A DNA stretch of 64,000 nt, from NCBI GenBank assembly GCA_021789435.1, contig JAJYJO010000003.1, positions 1 through 64,000 of the forward strand, given 5' to 3'. Positions 19,373-27,995 of this stretch are shown here, piece by piece. Within the stretch, counting starts at the first letter, position 1, and each line of letters begins with the position of its first letter. Below the pieces are notes generated by a model, which searched no databases, was not told the DNA's origin, and saw nothing but the letters and a program-made list of their open reading frames with translations. The position numbers were made by a program, and so were the translations under genes. Source of the DNA: Chloroflexota bacterium. Lineage in GTDB: Bacteria; Chloroflexota; Limnocylindria; Limnocylindrales; CSP1-4.

Positions 19373-19876
19373 CCCGGTCCCTGCGCCGAGGTCCTTCGTC
19401 GGAGCCGCTGCCGGAACCCCGGGCCGACGGCGGCCCGCCGTCCGCACAGGTTTCCCTCCGCCCGGCCGGCCGCCCATCGGTCCCGGCCCGCGCGGGCGGG
19501 GCGGGCCACCCTCGCGGGCCGTCCGGCACTTGCCCGCCCCGTCGGGCCGTCCGAAGAATGCCCGTGAGGGGAAGCGAAAGCCCCCCGTCTGATCGGTGGC
19601 CAGCCACAGGAAGCCGCCCGGCCGGCGAGCCGGCGGCCGGGCCCGGTCGCGAGACCGACCCGGAGGGGCCAGGGCGTCGAGCCCGACGTGCGCGTCCCCC
19701 AACGCCTGACCGCCGCCGCGAGGCTTCAGGGGTGTGAAGGCAGGATCGGCATTCGTCGCGCGCGTCGGTCGCGCGACCGGCCCCCGTCAGTCCCCCGACC
19801 GGGGCGCCCTGACAGCGGCGGCTGCACGAACGGCCACGACGGACCCGACGAGGGGGGCTTCCGCGGAGGGTGTCCC
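19373..19876. other. 504-nt intergenic region before the hdr-mvh operon
   Basis: No convincing gene on either strand. It contains two compact hairpins: CGGTC-GCGA-GACCG with a GNRA loop (19644-19657) and a 7-bp TCGCGCG/CGCGCGA stem (19756-19776). It ends in GGAGGG 6 nt before the hdrC TTG. No riboswitch class is recognised and no clear -35/-10 pair is seen. It presumably holds the promoter of the hydrogenase operon. Confidence 0.6.
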
Positions 19877-20464
19877 TTGATCGTCCAGGAGGTCGTCCCG
19901 GGCCGGGGCCGAACCGGGAACGCGCGCTTCCTCGAAGAGGTGAGCGCCGCCACGGCCGGCGTCTCCCGCCTCGAGATGTGCATCCAGTGCGGCTGCTGCG
20001 GCGGCTCGTGCCCTTCGGCCGCCGAGATGGACCACACGCCGCGCCGGCTGTTCGCCCTGATCCGGGCGGGCATGCGGGACGAGGTCCTCGCCAGCAACAC
20101 GCCCTGGATGTGCGTCTCCTGTTATCACTGCGTGGTCCGCTGCCCCCAGGGCGTTCACGTCGTGGACGTCATGTACACCCTCAAGAGCATGGCCGCGCAC
20201 CAGCGCGCCTATCGCGACGCGACCGCCCCCGACTTCTCGCGGACCTTCGTCCGCAACGTCGAGGCCTACGGCCGCAGCTTCGAGCTCGGCCTGACCGCGC
20301 TGCACTACCTGAAGCACTTCAGGCTGCGCCTGCCCGGCATGGCTCCGATGGGCATCGGGATGATGACCCGGGGACGGCTGGGACTCCGGCCACGGCGGAT
20401 CGAGGGGTCGGACCAGCTCGCCGCGATCCTGCGCCGTGCCAAGGGGCTGGAGGACGGGTCGTGA
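19877..20464 (+). CDS. hdrC: Heterodisulfide reductase-like subunit C
   Basis: Iron-sulfur electron carrier passing electrons between HdrA and HdrB. Two CxxCxxCxxxC motifs: Cys35/38/41/45 (CIQCGCCGGSC) and Cys79/82/85/89 (CVSCYHCVVRC). The TTG at 19877 is chosen because GGAGGG lies 6 nt upstream and the family N-terminus begins here; 195 residues. The frame is open back to 19688 but that part is low complexity. The stop overlaps the hdrB GTG. First gene of a run of six overlapping genes encoding the Hdr-Mvh complex. Confidence 0.92.
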   Translation: MIVQEVVPGRGRTGNARFLEEVSAATAGVSRLEMCIQCGCCGGSCPSAAEMDHTPRRLFALIRAGMRDEVLASNTPWMCVSCYHCVVRCPQGVHVVDVMYTLKSMAAHQRAYRDATAPDFSRTFVRNVEAYGRSFELGLTALHYLKHFRLRLPGMAPMGIGMMTRGRLGLRPRRIEGSDQLAAILRRAKGLEDGS

Positions 20465-21480
20465 GCCACTACCTCTACTACCCCGGCTGCTCGATGGAGA
20501 GCAGCGCCGCAGCCTACCGGGAGTCCCTGGAAACCGTCCTCGGTCCGCTCGGGATCCGGCTCGAGGAGATCGACGACTGGAACTGCTGCGGGGCCACGGA
20601 ATATGTCGGGATCAGCCTCCTCCCGGCCTACGCGCTGATCGCCCGGAACCTGGCGCTGGCGGCGCGCCAGGCGGACGGGACCCGGACCCTGGTGGCGGCC
20701 TGCAGCGCCTGCTACCTCAACCTCGCCAAGGCGGACCACTACCTGCAGGAGAGCCGGACGCTGGCCGCCAACGTCAACAGCGCGCTCGGGGCGGGTGGGC
20801 TGGCCTACCGGGCAGGATCCGTGACCGTCCGCCATCTGCTCGAGGTGATCATCACCGACGTGGGCCTGGACGCGGTGCGCGCCGCCGTCTCCCGGCCACT
20901 CAGCGGGCTCAGGGTCGCGCCCTACCTGGGCTGCATGGTCCCCCGGCCCGATCCCGACCACCGCTGGACCGACCACGAGCGGCCGCGGGAGCTGGACCTG
21001 CTCCTGGCGGCCCTCGGGGCAGAGGTGGTCGACTACCCGCTCAAGACCGAGTGCTGCGGCGGCCACATGACCCAGATCAGCCCGGCCATCGGCTTCGAGC
21101 TGATACGCCGCCTGATCGCCGAGGCGACACGGCTCGGAGCGGACCTGATGGTCACCGTCTGCCCGATGTGCCAGATGAACGTCGACGCCTTCCAGGGCGA
21201 GACGAACCGCCACTTCGGGACGCACTACCGCATGCCGATCCTCTTCTACACCCAGCTGATGGGCCTCGCCTTCGGCCGCGAGGCCCGCGAGGTGGGCATC
21301 GGCCGCGAGCTCGTCGACGCCCGCCCGGCCCTGGCTCGCATCGGGCTCCCAGTCCCATCCACGGCGGCGGAGGAGACGCCGGAGACGAAGGCGGCCCGCA
21401 TCGAAGCCGCCCATCGCCGCCGGCAGGCCCTGCCGATGCCGCCGATGCCCGGTGACGCACGGGAAGAGGGACCCCGGTGA
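20461..21480 (+). CDS. hdrB: Heterodisulfide reductase-like subunit B
   Basis: Catalytic subunit that in methanogens reduces CoM-S-S-CoB at two noncubane [4Fe-4S] clusters bound by CCG domains. Both Cys sets are complete: C10, C42-C43, C81 and C84, then C158, C198-C199, C234 and C237. The protein has 339 residues with a Lys/Arg/Pro-rich tail after about residue 300. GTG start overlaps hdrC and the TGA overlaps hdrA. Because the organism is evidently not a methanogen, the physiological disulfide is unknown. Confidence 0.92.
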   Translation: MSHYLYYPGCSMESSAAAYRESLETVLGPLGIRLEEIDDWNCCGATEYVGISLLPAYALIARNLALAARQADGTRTLVAACSACYLNLAKADHYLQESRTLAANVNSALGAGGLAYRAGSVTVRHLLEVIITDVGLDAVRAAVSRPLSGLRVAPYLGCMVPRPDPDHRWTDHERPRELDLLLAALGAEVVDYPLKTECCGGHMTQISPAIGFELIRRLIAEATRLGADLMVTVCPMCQMNVDAFQGETNRHFGTHYRMPILFYTQLMGLAFGREAREVGIGRELVDARPALARIGLPVPSTAAEETPETKAARIEAAHRRRQALPMPPMPGDAREEGPR

Positions 21481-23552
21481 GCGCCGGGAACGGCCGGCCG
21501 GCGGGCGCGGCCGCGGCTGGCGTCGCGAACGAGGCCGGGCGGCCCCGGATCGGGGTCTACGTCTGCCATTGCGGGACCAACATCGCCGGCACGGTCGACG
21601 TGGCGGAGGTCCGCCGCTGGGCCGAGGAGCGGCTCGCCGACCGGGGCGTGGTCGTCGCCCGCGACTACAAGTTCATGTGCTCGAGCCTGGGCCAGGAACT
21701 GATCGAGAAGGATGTCGCCGAACTGGGCCTGGACCGCGTCGTCGTGGCGGCCTGCTCGCCGCACATGCACGAGGCGACCTTCCGCGGCGCCTGCGCCCGG
21801 GCCGGCCTGAATCCCTACCTCTGTGAGCTCGTCTCGATCCGCGAGCAGGACTCCTGGGTCCACACGGACGGAGTCGCGGCGACCGCGAAGGCCAGGGCGA
21901 TCCTGTCGGGCGGCGTCGAGCGCGTCCGCCACCACGAGCCCTTGGAGCCGCTCCGAGTCCACATCAACCCGGCCACCCTGGTCGTCGGCGGGGGCATCGC
22001 GGGCATCCAGACCGCCCTGGAGATCGCCGACGCCGGCTTCCCCGTCTACCTCGTCGAACGCGAACCGTCGATCGGCGGCCACATGGCCCAGTTCGACAAG
22101 ACCTTCCCGACGCTGGATTGCTCCGCCTGCATCCTGACGCCACGGATGTATTCCGCCGGCTCCCACCCGAACGTCAGGCTCCTGACCTGGTCCGAGGTGA
22201 TCAACGTCGAGGGCTTCGTCGGCAGCTTCAAGGTCACGGTCCTGAGGAAGGCTCGCTACATCGACACCGACCTCTGCACGGGCTGCGGGATCTGCCAGGA
22301 AAAGTGCCCCAGGAAGATCCTCGACGTGGTCTACGAGGCGGGCCTCGGCTACCGCAAGGGCGTCTACACCCCCTTCCCCCAGGCCGTCCCGAAGTACCCG
22401 GTGATCGACCGCGCGAACTGCACCTTCTTCGACAACGGCAAGTGCAAGGCCTGCGAGAAGTTCTGCCCCACCGGGGCGATCGATTTCGAGCAGCAGGACG
22501 AGATCGTGACCCTGGAGGTCGGCAACATCGTCCTGGCGACCGGCTACGAGCTCTTCGACCCGCGTCGGATCGCCCAGTACGGCTACGGCCGGCTGGCCAA
22601 TGTCTTCACCAGTTTGGAGTTCGAGCGTCTTTCCAACGCCGCCGGGCCGACCCAGGGGCGCGTCGTCCTCCGCGACGGCGTGACCGAGCCCAGGACCGTC
22701 GGGATCATCCACTGCGTCGGCAGCCGTGACCGCAACTTCAACAACTACTGCTCGGCCATCTGCTGCATGCAGAGCCTGAAGTTCGCCCACCTGGTCAAGG
22801 AGCACACCGGCGCCACCGTCTACGAGTTCTACATCGACATGCGGACGGCGGCCAAGGCCTACGACGAGTTCTATCAGCGCGTGCTCGAGGAGGGCACGAT
22901 CTTCGTCCGCGGCAAGGTCGCCGAAGTGACGGAGGTCGCCCGGACGCCGGAGGAGGAGGGCAAGCTCGTCCTCCAGGTGGAGGACACGCTGATCGGGCGG
23001 CAGCGCCGGATCCCGGTCGACATGGTCATCCTCTCGTGCGGCCTGGAACCGCGCCACGACACCAAGAAGGTCGCCCAGCTGTTCGGCATCTCCTGCAGCG
23101 CCGACGGCTGGCTCATCGAGAAGCACCCCAAGCTCGACCCGGTCGCCACCATGGAGGAAGGTGTCTTCATCGCGGGCTGCGTCAGCGGCCCCAAGGACAT
23201 CCCGACCTCGGTCGCCCAGGGGGCGGCGGCGGCGGCCCGGGTTCTCGGCCACATCCAGCAGGGCGAGCTGGCCCTGGAGCCGATCAAGGCTGCCGTCGAC
23301 CCGGATGTCTGCTCCGGCTGTCGCATCTGCAACGGCCTCTGCCCGTTCAACGCGATCACCTTCCGCGAGGACCGCATGGTCAGCGAGGTCAACCCGGCCC
23401 TCTGCCAGGGCTGTGGCACCTGCGTCGCGGCCTGCCCCGCCGGAGCCATGAGCGGCACGTGCTTCAGCGACGAGCAGATCCTGGCCCAGGTCGAGGGTCT
23501 GCTCCTGGCCAACCTGCAGGGGACCGCAGGGCGAGAGGCGGTGTCGGCGTGA
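21477..23552 (+). CDS. hdrA: Heterodisulfide reductase-like subunit A (flavin electron-bifurcating)
   Basis: FAD subunit where electron bifurcation occurs. The N-terminal domain has VCHCGTNIAG (29-38). The FAD motif VVGGGIAGIQTALEIADAG is at 169-187, followed by GGHMAQFDKTFPTLDCSACI (200-219). A central ferredoxin-like insert carries Cys267/270/273/277 and Cys323/326/330. The C-terminal domain has two classical 4Fe-4S motifs at Cys612/615/618/622 and Cys643/646/649/653. 691 residues, typical for a full-length HdrA. GTGA overlaps at both ends. Predicted cytosolic. Confidence 0.95.
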   Translation: MSAGNGRPAGAAAAGVANEAGRPRIGVYVCHCGTNIAGTVDVAEVRRWAEERLADRGVVVARDYKFMCSSLGQELIEKDVAELGLDRVVVAACSPHMHEATFRGACARAGLNPYLCELVSIREQDSWVHTDGVAATAKARAILSGGVERVRHHEPLEPLRVHINPATLVVGGGIAGIQTALEIADAGFPVYLVEREPSIGGHMAQFDKTFPTLDCSACILTPRMYSAGSHPNVRLLTWSEVINVEGFVGSFKVTVLRKARYIDTDLCTGCGICQEKCPRKILDVVYEAGLGYRKGVYTPFPQAVPKYPVIDRANCTFFDNGKCKACEKFCPTGAIDFEQQDEIVTLEVGNIVLATGYELFDPRRIAQYGYGRLANVFTSLEFERLSNAAGPTQGRVVLRDGVTEPRTVGIIHCVGSRDRNFNNYCSAICCMQSLKFAHLVKEHTGATVYEFYIDMRTAAKAYDEFYQRVLEEGTIFVRGKVAEVTEVARTPEEEGKLVLQVEDTLIGRQRRIPVDMVILSCGLEPRHDTKKVAQLFGISCSADGWLIEKHPKLDPVATMEEGVFIAGCVSGPKDIPTSVAQGAAAAARVLGHIQQGELALEPIKAAVDPDVCSGCRICNGLCPFNAITFREDRMVSEVNPALCQGCGTCVAACPAGAMSGTCFSDEQILAQVEGLLLANLQGTAGREAVSA

Positions 23553-24106
23553 GCGGCGAGCAGGTGGCGAGCGAGCCGTTCGAACCGGTGGTGATCGGCT
23601 TCACCTGCAACTGGTGCAGCTACCGCGCCGCCGACCTGGCCGGCACCGCCCGCATCAAGTACGCCCCCAACGTCCGGCTGATCCGCCTCATGTGCTCCGG
23701 TCGCCTGGACCCCACCTTCATCCTGGACGCCCTGGCACGCGGTGCCGACGGCGTCCTGATCAGCGGCTGCCACCCGGGCGAGTGCCATTACGTCGACCAG
23801 AACCTGAACACCCTCCGCCGCTTCCGCATGCTGGAACGGATCCTGCCGGCGCTGGGGATCGAACCGCAGCGGGTCCAGCTCGTCTGGGCCAGCGCCGCAG
23901 AGGGGACGCAACTGGCCCACGAGATCGACCGGATGGTCGAGGAGGTCCGGGGGCTGGGGCCGCTCGACTGGCCCGCCCGGATGGCCGCTGCCGGCGGGCG
24001 CACCGGCCCCGGCGTCTCACCCGTCGGCTGGCCAGCGGGCAGCCGCGGCGAGCCAGAGCCCGGCGCGATCAAGGGCGCGACGGAGCCGCCGGGAGTCCAC
24101 GCATGA
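23549..24106 (+). CDS. mvhD: F420-non-reducing hydrogenase subunit D
   Basis: Small [2Fe-2S] protein that docks the hydrogenase MvhAG to HdrA. Conserved Cys are at 20 and 23 (FTCNWCSYRAADL), 49 (LMCSGRLDP), 74 and 79 (SGCHPGECHY), matching the family. 185 residues; the last 45 are a Gly/Pro-rich tail beyond the usual end. GTG start overlaps hdrA and the stop overlaps mvhG. Its presence marks the hydrogenase as an Hdr-linked Mvh type rather than a stand-alone uptake enzyme. Confidence 0.93.
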   Translation: MSGEQVASEPFEPVVIGFTCNWCSYRAADLAGTARIKYAPNVRLIRLMCSGRLDPTFILDALARGADGVLISGCHPGECHYVDQNLNTLRRFRMLERILPALGIEPQRVQLVWASAAEGTQLAHEIDRMVEEVRGLGPLDWPARMAAAGGRTGPGVSPVGWPAGSRGEPEPGAIKGATEPPGVHA

Positions 24107-25116
24107 GCGGCGAGGCCAGGCCAACGTTCGCCATGTACGGGGCAGGGTCCTGCGGCGGCTGCGACATCGCCGTCCTGAACGTCCACGAGAAGATCCTCGA
24201 GATCGGCGCGGCCTTCGAGGTCGTCCTCTGGCCGGTGGTCATGGACGCGAAGTACCGCGACCTGGAGGCGCGGCCAGACTCCTCGATCGACCTGACCCTC
24301 TTCAGCGGCGGGATCCGGACGGACGAGAACGCAGACCTGGCCCGCCTGCTGCGGCGCAAGACGAAGCTGCTCGTGGCCTTCGGCTCGTGTGCGGGCGAGG
24401 GCTGCATCCCCGGCCTCGCCAACCTGACCCCGCCGGCGGAGATCCTGGACACCGTCTACGAGACGGTCTCCACGGAGAACCCCGACCATCTCCGGCCGGG
24501 CACACAGCCGAACCCGGGCGGGCCGGGTCAACTGGCCGGCTTCGCAGCGGTGCTGCGGACGCTCGACCAGGTGGTCGACGTCGACTACTTCGTGCCGGGC
24601 TGTCCGCCCGAATCGCCCCGCATCGCCGAAGTCCTGGACCTCGCCCTCGCCGCCCTGCGCGGCGGCGAGGACCTGCCGCCCCGCGGCGCGGTCCTGGGGG
24701 CCGGTGAGTCGACGGTCTGCGACGAGTGCGCCCGGACGCGGAACGTCAAGCAGATCGCCGGCTTCCGCCGCATCCAGGAGATCGACCACCTGGATCCGAC
24801 CCTCTGCCTGCTGGAGCAGGGCATCCCGTGCAACGGCGCGGCGACCGCCAGCGGCTGCGGCGCGCTCTGCCCGACGGCGGGCGCGCAGTGCGTCGGCTGC
24901 TACGGACCTGTGGCCGGGGCCATCGACGGGGGAGCCCGTCTCATGTCTGCCTTCGCCTCGGTCGCGCAGGCCAGGACGGCCGAGGAGATGGACCGGATCC
25001 TCGACGGCCTCGTCGACCCGATCGGCCAGTTCTACCGCTTCGGCCTGGCGAAGTCGCTGCTGCGGGCAAGCCGCTCGGCCTGGGCGGCCGCCGGCGGGGA
25101 GTGGGGACGGCGATGA
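24103..25116 (+). CDS. mvhG: [NiFe] hydrogenase small subunit, Mvh type
   Basis: Small subunit carrying the Fe-S relay from the NiFe site. The proximal cluster begins with Cys17 and Cys20 (GAGSCGGCDIAVL), continues with GSCAGEGCIPGLANL and ends at PGCPPES. Two further clusters are indicated by CDECAR and a Cys-rich C-terminal stretch (GCGALCP, QCVGCYGP). No twin-arginine signal, so the enzyme is cytosolic. 337 residues. ATGA overlaps with mvhD and mvhA. Confidence 0.93.
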   Translation: MSGEARPTFAMYGAGSCGGCDIAVLNVHEKILEIGAAFEVVLWPVVMDAKYRDLEARPDSSIDLTLFSGGIRTDENADLARLLRRKTKLLVAFGSCAGEGCIPGLANLTPPAEILDTVYETVSTENPDHLRPGTQPNPGGPGQLAGFAAVLRTLDQVVDVDYFVPGCPPESPRIAEVLDLALAALRGGEDLPPRGAVLGAGESTVCDECARTRNVKQIAGFRRIQEIDHLDPTLCLLEQGIPCNGAATASGCGALCPTAGAQCVGCYGPVAGAIDGGARLMSAFASVAQARTAEEMDRILDGLVDPIGQFYRFGLAKSLLRASRSAWAAAGGEWGRR

Positions 25117-26612
25117 GCGTCATCACCATCGATCCCGTCACCCGCCTCGAGGGGCATGGCCGGATCGAGATCCGGCTCGACGAGGCTGGGGCGGTGCGCG
25201 ATGCCTGGCTCCAGGTCCCGGAGCTGCGCGGCTTCGAGCGCTTCTGCCTGGGCCGGCCTGTCGAGGAGATGCCCATCCTGACGAACCGGATCTGCGGCGT
25301 CTGCCCAGAGGCGCATCACATCGCCTCGGCCAAGGCGGCCGATGCCGTCTACGGAGTGGAGCCACCTCGCCCGGCCCGCCTGCTGCGCGAGCTCCTCTAC
25401 AGCGCCTTCTTCTTCGCGGACCACACCACCCACTTCTACGCCCTCGGCGGGCCGGACCTGCTCGTCGGGCCGGACGCCCCGGTCGCCGAGCGCAACCTGC
25501 TCGGCGTCGTCCACAGGCTGGGGCTGGAGATCGGCGGCAACGTCATCCAGGCGCGCAAGTCCGGCCACGCGGTGGTCGCCATCATCGGCGGCCGGGCGGT
25601 CCACCCCTGCACGGCCGTGCCGGGCGGCCAGACCAAGGGCATCGGGGAGAAGGAACGGGCCGAGATCGAGCGGATCGGCCGCTGGGCGGTCGAGTTCGCC
25701 CAGGGATCGCTCAGGCTCTTCGACGAGCTCGTGCTCGGCGATCCCGCCTATCGAGCGCTCCTTGAGGGCGAGACGTACGCCGACCGGACCTACTACCTGG
25801 GGCTTGTCGACGAGCAGAACCGGGTGGCCTTCTACGACGGGTCGGCCAGCGTCGTGGCGCCCGACGGCGAGCGGATCGGGAGCTACACCGCTCCCGAGTA
25901 CACGGACTGGATCGCCGAGCGAGTCGAGCCGTGGACCTACCTCAAGTTCCCCTACCTGCGGAAGGTCGGCTGGAAGGGCCTGGTCGGCGGCAAGGACTCC
26001 GGCGTCTATTGCGTCGGCCCGCTGGCCCGGCTCAACGCCGCCGACGGGATGGCCACGTCGCTCGCCCAGGCGGAGTACGAGCGGTTCTACGCCACCCTCG
26101 GGCCCGACGGGGGAAGTGCGGCCGCCCCCGGCCGCCGGCGCCGGCCGGTCCACAACCGGCTCGCCATGCACTGGGCCCGGCTCATCGAGCTGCTCTACGC
26201 CGCGGAGCGGATGGTGGAGCTGGCGACGGACCCGGGGATCACGTCCCAGGACGTCCGGCGCGTGCCGGACCGGCCTCCTTCGGAGGGCGTCGGCATGGTG
26301 GAGGCGCCCCGCGGAACGCTCGTCCACCACTACCGGACCGACGCGCGGGGCGTGCTGACCGCGGTCAACCTGCTGGTCGGGACGACCAACAACTACGCGC
26401 CCATCAGCATGTCCGTGGCGAGGGTCGCCCGGGACCTGATCCGGCCGGGCGCCGAAGTGGGCGAGAGCCTGCTCAACCGGATCGAGATGGCCTTCCGCGC
26501 CTACGATCCCTGCTTCGGCTGCGCCACCCACGCCCTGCCCGGCCAGATGCCGCTCGAGGTGACGATCCGCGACGCCGGCGGTGAGGTCGTCCAGACCGTG
26601 CGCCGGGATTGA
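25113..26612 (+). CDS. mvhA: [NiFe] hydrogenase large subunit, Mvh (group 3c) type
   Basis: Catalytic subunit binding the NiFe(CN)2CO centre. The N-terminal L1 motif is RICGVCPEAHH (Cys61, Cys64) and the C-terminal L2 motif is DPCFGCATH (Cys467, Cys470), so all four metal ligands are present. 26 residues follow the L2 His, consistent with a peptide removed on maturation. The next gene is a hydrogenase maturation protease. 499 residues. With HdrA/B/C and MvhD/G it is predicted to couple H2 oxidation to reduction of ferredoxin and a disulfide, or the reverse. Confidence 0.95.
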   Translation: MSVITIDPVTRLEGHGRIEIRLDEAGAVRDAWLQVPELRGFERFCLGRPVEEMPILTNRICGVCPEAHHIASAKAADAVYGVEPPRPARLLRELLYSAFFFADHTTHFYALGGPDLLVGPDAPVAERNLLGVVHRLGLEIGGNVIQARKSGHAVVAIIGGRAVHPCTAVPGGQTKGIGEKERAEIERIGRWAVEFAQGSLRLFDELVLGDPAYRALLEGETYADRTYYLGLVDEQNRVAFYDGSASVVAPDGERIGSYTAPEYTDWIAERVEPWTYLKFPYLRKVGWKGLVGGKDSGVYCVGPLARLNAADGMATSLAQAEYERFYATLGPDGGSAAAPGRRRRPVHNRLAMHWARLIELLYAAERMVELATDPGITSQDVRRVPDRPPSEGVGMVEAPRGTLVHHYRTDARGVLTAVNLLVGTTNNYAPISMSVARVARDLIRPGAEVGESLLNRIEMAFRAYDPCFGCATHALPGQMPLEVTIRDAGGEVVQTVRRD

Positions 26613-26626
26613 GGAAGACGGCAACC

Positions 26627-27169
26627 ATGGAGACGGCGGCGAAACAGCCGGCCCGCCGGCACGGCGCCCCGGATGAGAGACAGGGGGATCCGGGTGAGGC
26701 GGCGATCGTGCTGGGGCTCGGCAACCCCTGCCTTGGCGACGACGGCGTGGGCTGGCGGGTCGCCGAGCTGCTGCGCGATCGGCTGGCGGCGCGGCAGGAG
26801 CCCGGTGGCGGGGCGGTGGAGGTCGACTGTCTGGCGGTCGGCGGGCTGCGCCTGATGGAGCGGCTGGTCGGCTATCGGCGCGCGGTGCTGATCGACGCCA
26901 TCGCGACCGGTCGGCAGCCTGCCGGCACGGTCGCCGCTCGGACGCTCGCGTCGGTCGCCGGGATCTCGACCCACCTCGGCTCCAGCCACGACGCCAGCCT
27001 GGCGGTGGCGCTCGCGGTGGGCGAAGCGTACGGCGCCGCGCTCCCCGACGAGGTCCTGCTGGTCACCGTCGAGGCCGGCCCGAGCTTCGAGTTCGGCGAG
27101 ACGCTCAGCCCGCCGGTCGCCGCGGCCGTCCCGCGGGCGGCGGAGCGAGTGCTGGAGCTGCTCTCATGA
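26627..27169 (+). CDS. Hydrogenase maturation protease (HycI/HoxM family)
   Basis: Nickel-dependent endopeptidase that trims the large-subunit C-terminus after NiFe assembly. Shows the family opening VLGLGNPCLGDDGVGWRVAELL with the metal-binding acidic residue of GDDG, a second acidic site in VLIDAIATG, and the His-containing GSSHDASLAVALA. ATG at 26627 is chosen (180 residues) because GAGGAA lies 9 nt upstream. A TTG at 26609 overlapping the mvhA stop is the alternative. Directly follows mvhA, its presumed substrate. Confidence 0.9.
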   Translation: METAAKQPARRHGAPDERQGDPGEAAIVLGLGNPCLGDDGVGWRVAELLRDRLAARQEPGGGAVEVDCLAVGGLRLMERLVGYRRAVLIDAIATGRQPAGTVAARTLASVAGISTHLGSSHDASLAVALAVGEAYGAALPDEVLLVTVEAGPSFEFGETLSPPVAAAVPRAAERVLELLS

Positions 27170-27176
27170 GCCCGCC

Positions 27177-27452
27177 ATGCACGAGCTAGGCCTCGTCGAA
27201 CGCCTGCTGGAGGTGGCCCTCGAGCATGCCGCGCAGGCCGGGAGCGGCCCCATCCGATCCCTGGAGCTGGCCGTCGGGCGCGAGTCGGGTGTCTCGCCGG
27301 ACGCCATCCGCTTCTACTGGCCGCAGGTCAGCGACGGGACCCGGGCCGAGGGCGCCCGGTTGCGGTTCCGACGCGTTCCGGGCAGCGCGGTCGGCCTGAG
27401 ATCGCTCGAGTTGGCGGACGGGGAGGCAGCCGGAGGAGGGAGAAGAGGCTGA
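27177..27452 (+). CDS. hypA: HypA-like nickel protein lacking the zinc-ribbon cysteines
   Basis: Begins MHELGLVERLLEVALEHA, with the invariant His2-Glu3 nickel-binding start of HypA, and continues with the normal HypA fold up to about residue 65 (LELAVGRESGVSPDAIRFYW). The usual C-terminal zinc ribbon with two CxxC pairs is absent. The corresponding stretch reads VPGSAVGLRSLELADGEAAGGGRRG and the whole 91-residue protein has no Cys. HypA delivers nickel to [NiFe] hydrogenase with HypB. Whether this form still works is unknown. Located 7 nt after the protease gene, in the hydrogenase operon. No hypB-F in the window. Confidence 0.75.
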   Translation: MHELGLVERLLEVALEHAAQAGSGPIRSLELAVGRESGVSPDAIRFYWPQVSDGTRAEGARLRFRRVPGSAVGLRSLELADGEAAGGGRRG

Positions 27453-27575
27453 TCGGCACTGTCGAAGGCCGCCGACAGGGAACACGCTCCGGCCGGCAAG
27501 GACCGCACACGCGGGTGCCGGCCAACCACGGGAGGATCCGCCGCCGATCGGCGGCCGTCTCGACGGGAGGCAGCA

Positions 27576-27986
27576 ATGGGCCAGCCGTTCATCGTCCAGC
27601 TCGCGAACCGGCCGGGCGAGCTCGGCCACCTGACCCGGGCCCTGGCAGCCCGCGGCATCGACATCAAGTACATCTCCGGCAGCGGCGCCGGTGACCTGGC
27701 CTGCGCCGTGCTGACCACCGACGACGACGGCGCGACGGCGGACGTCCTGCGCAGCATGGGTGCCTCGTTCGTCACGGGCTCGACCCTCATGGTCGAGATC
27801 GAGGACGTGCCGGGCGCGCTCGCGCGCCTGACCACCAGGCTGGGCGAGGCAGGCGTCAACATCGAGGGCTTCTGCATCGTCGGCCATCGCAACTCCCGGG
27901 CGGAGGTCGCCCTGGCCGTCGACGACGAGGTACGAGCCCGCGAGGTCCTGGGCCTGCCGACGGTCTACCCCGTCAGCGTCGGCTGA
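27576..27986 (+). CDS. Tandem ACT-domain protein
   Basis: 136 residues consisting of two ACT-like modules: FIVQLANRPGELGHLTRALAARGIDI (about 5-30) and LMVEIEDVPGALARLTTRLGEAGVNI (about 70-95). Such stand-alone proteins bind amino acids and act as sensors, but no partner domain is present. ATG preceded by GGGAGG. Separated from hypA by 123 nt and convergent with the MarR gene (9-nt gap). Function not assignable further. Confidence 0.75.
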   Translation: MGQPFIVQLANRPGELGHLTRALAARGIDIKYISGSGAGDLACAVLTTDDDGATADVLRSMGASFVTGSTLMVEIEDVPGALARLTTRLGEAGVNIEGFCIVGHRNSRAEVALAVDDEVRAREVLGLPTVYPVSVG

Positions 27987-27995
27987 GAGCGGCCG

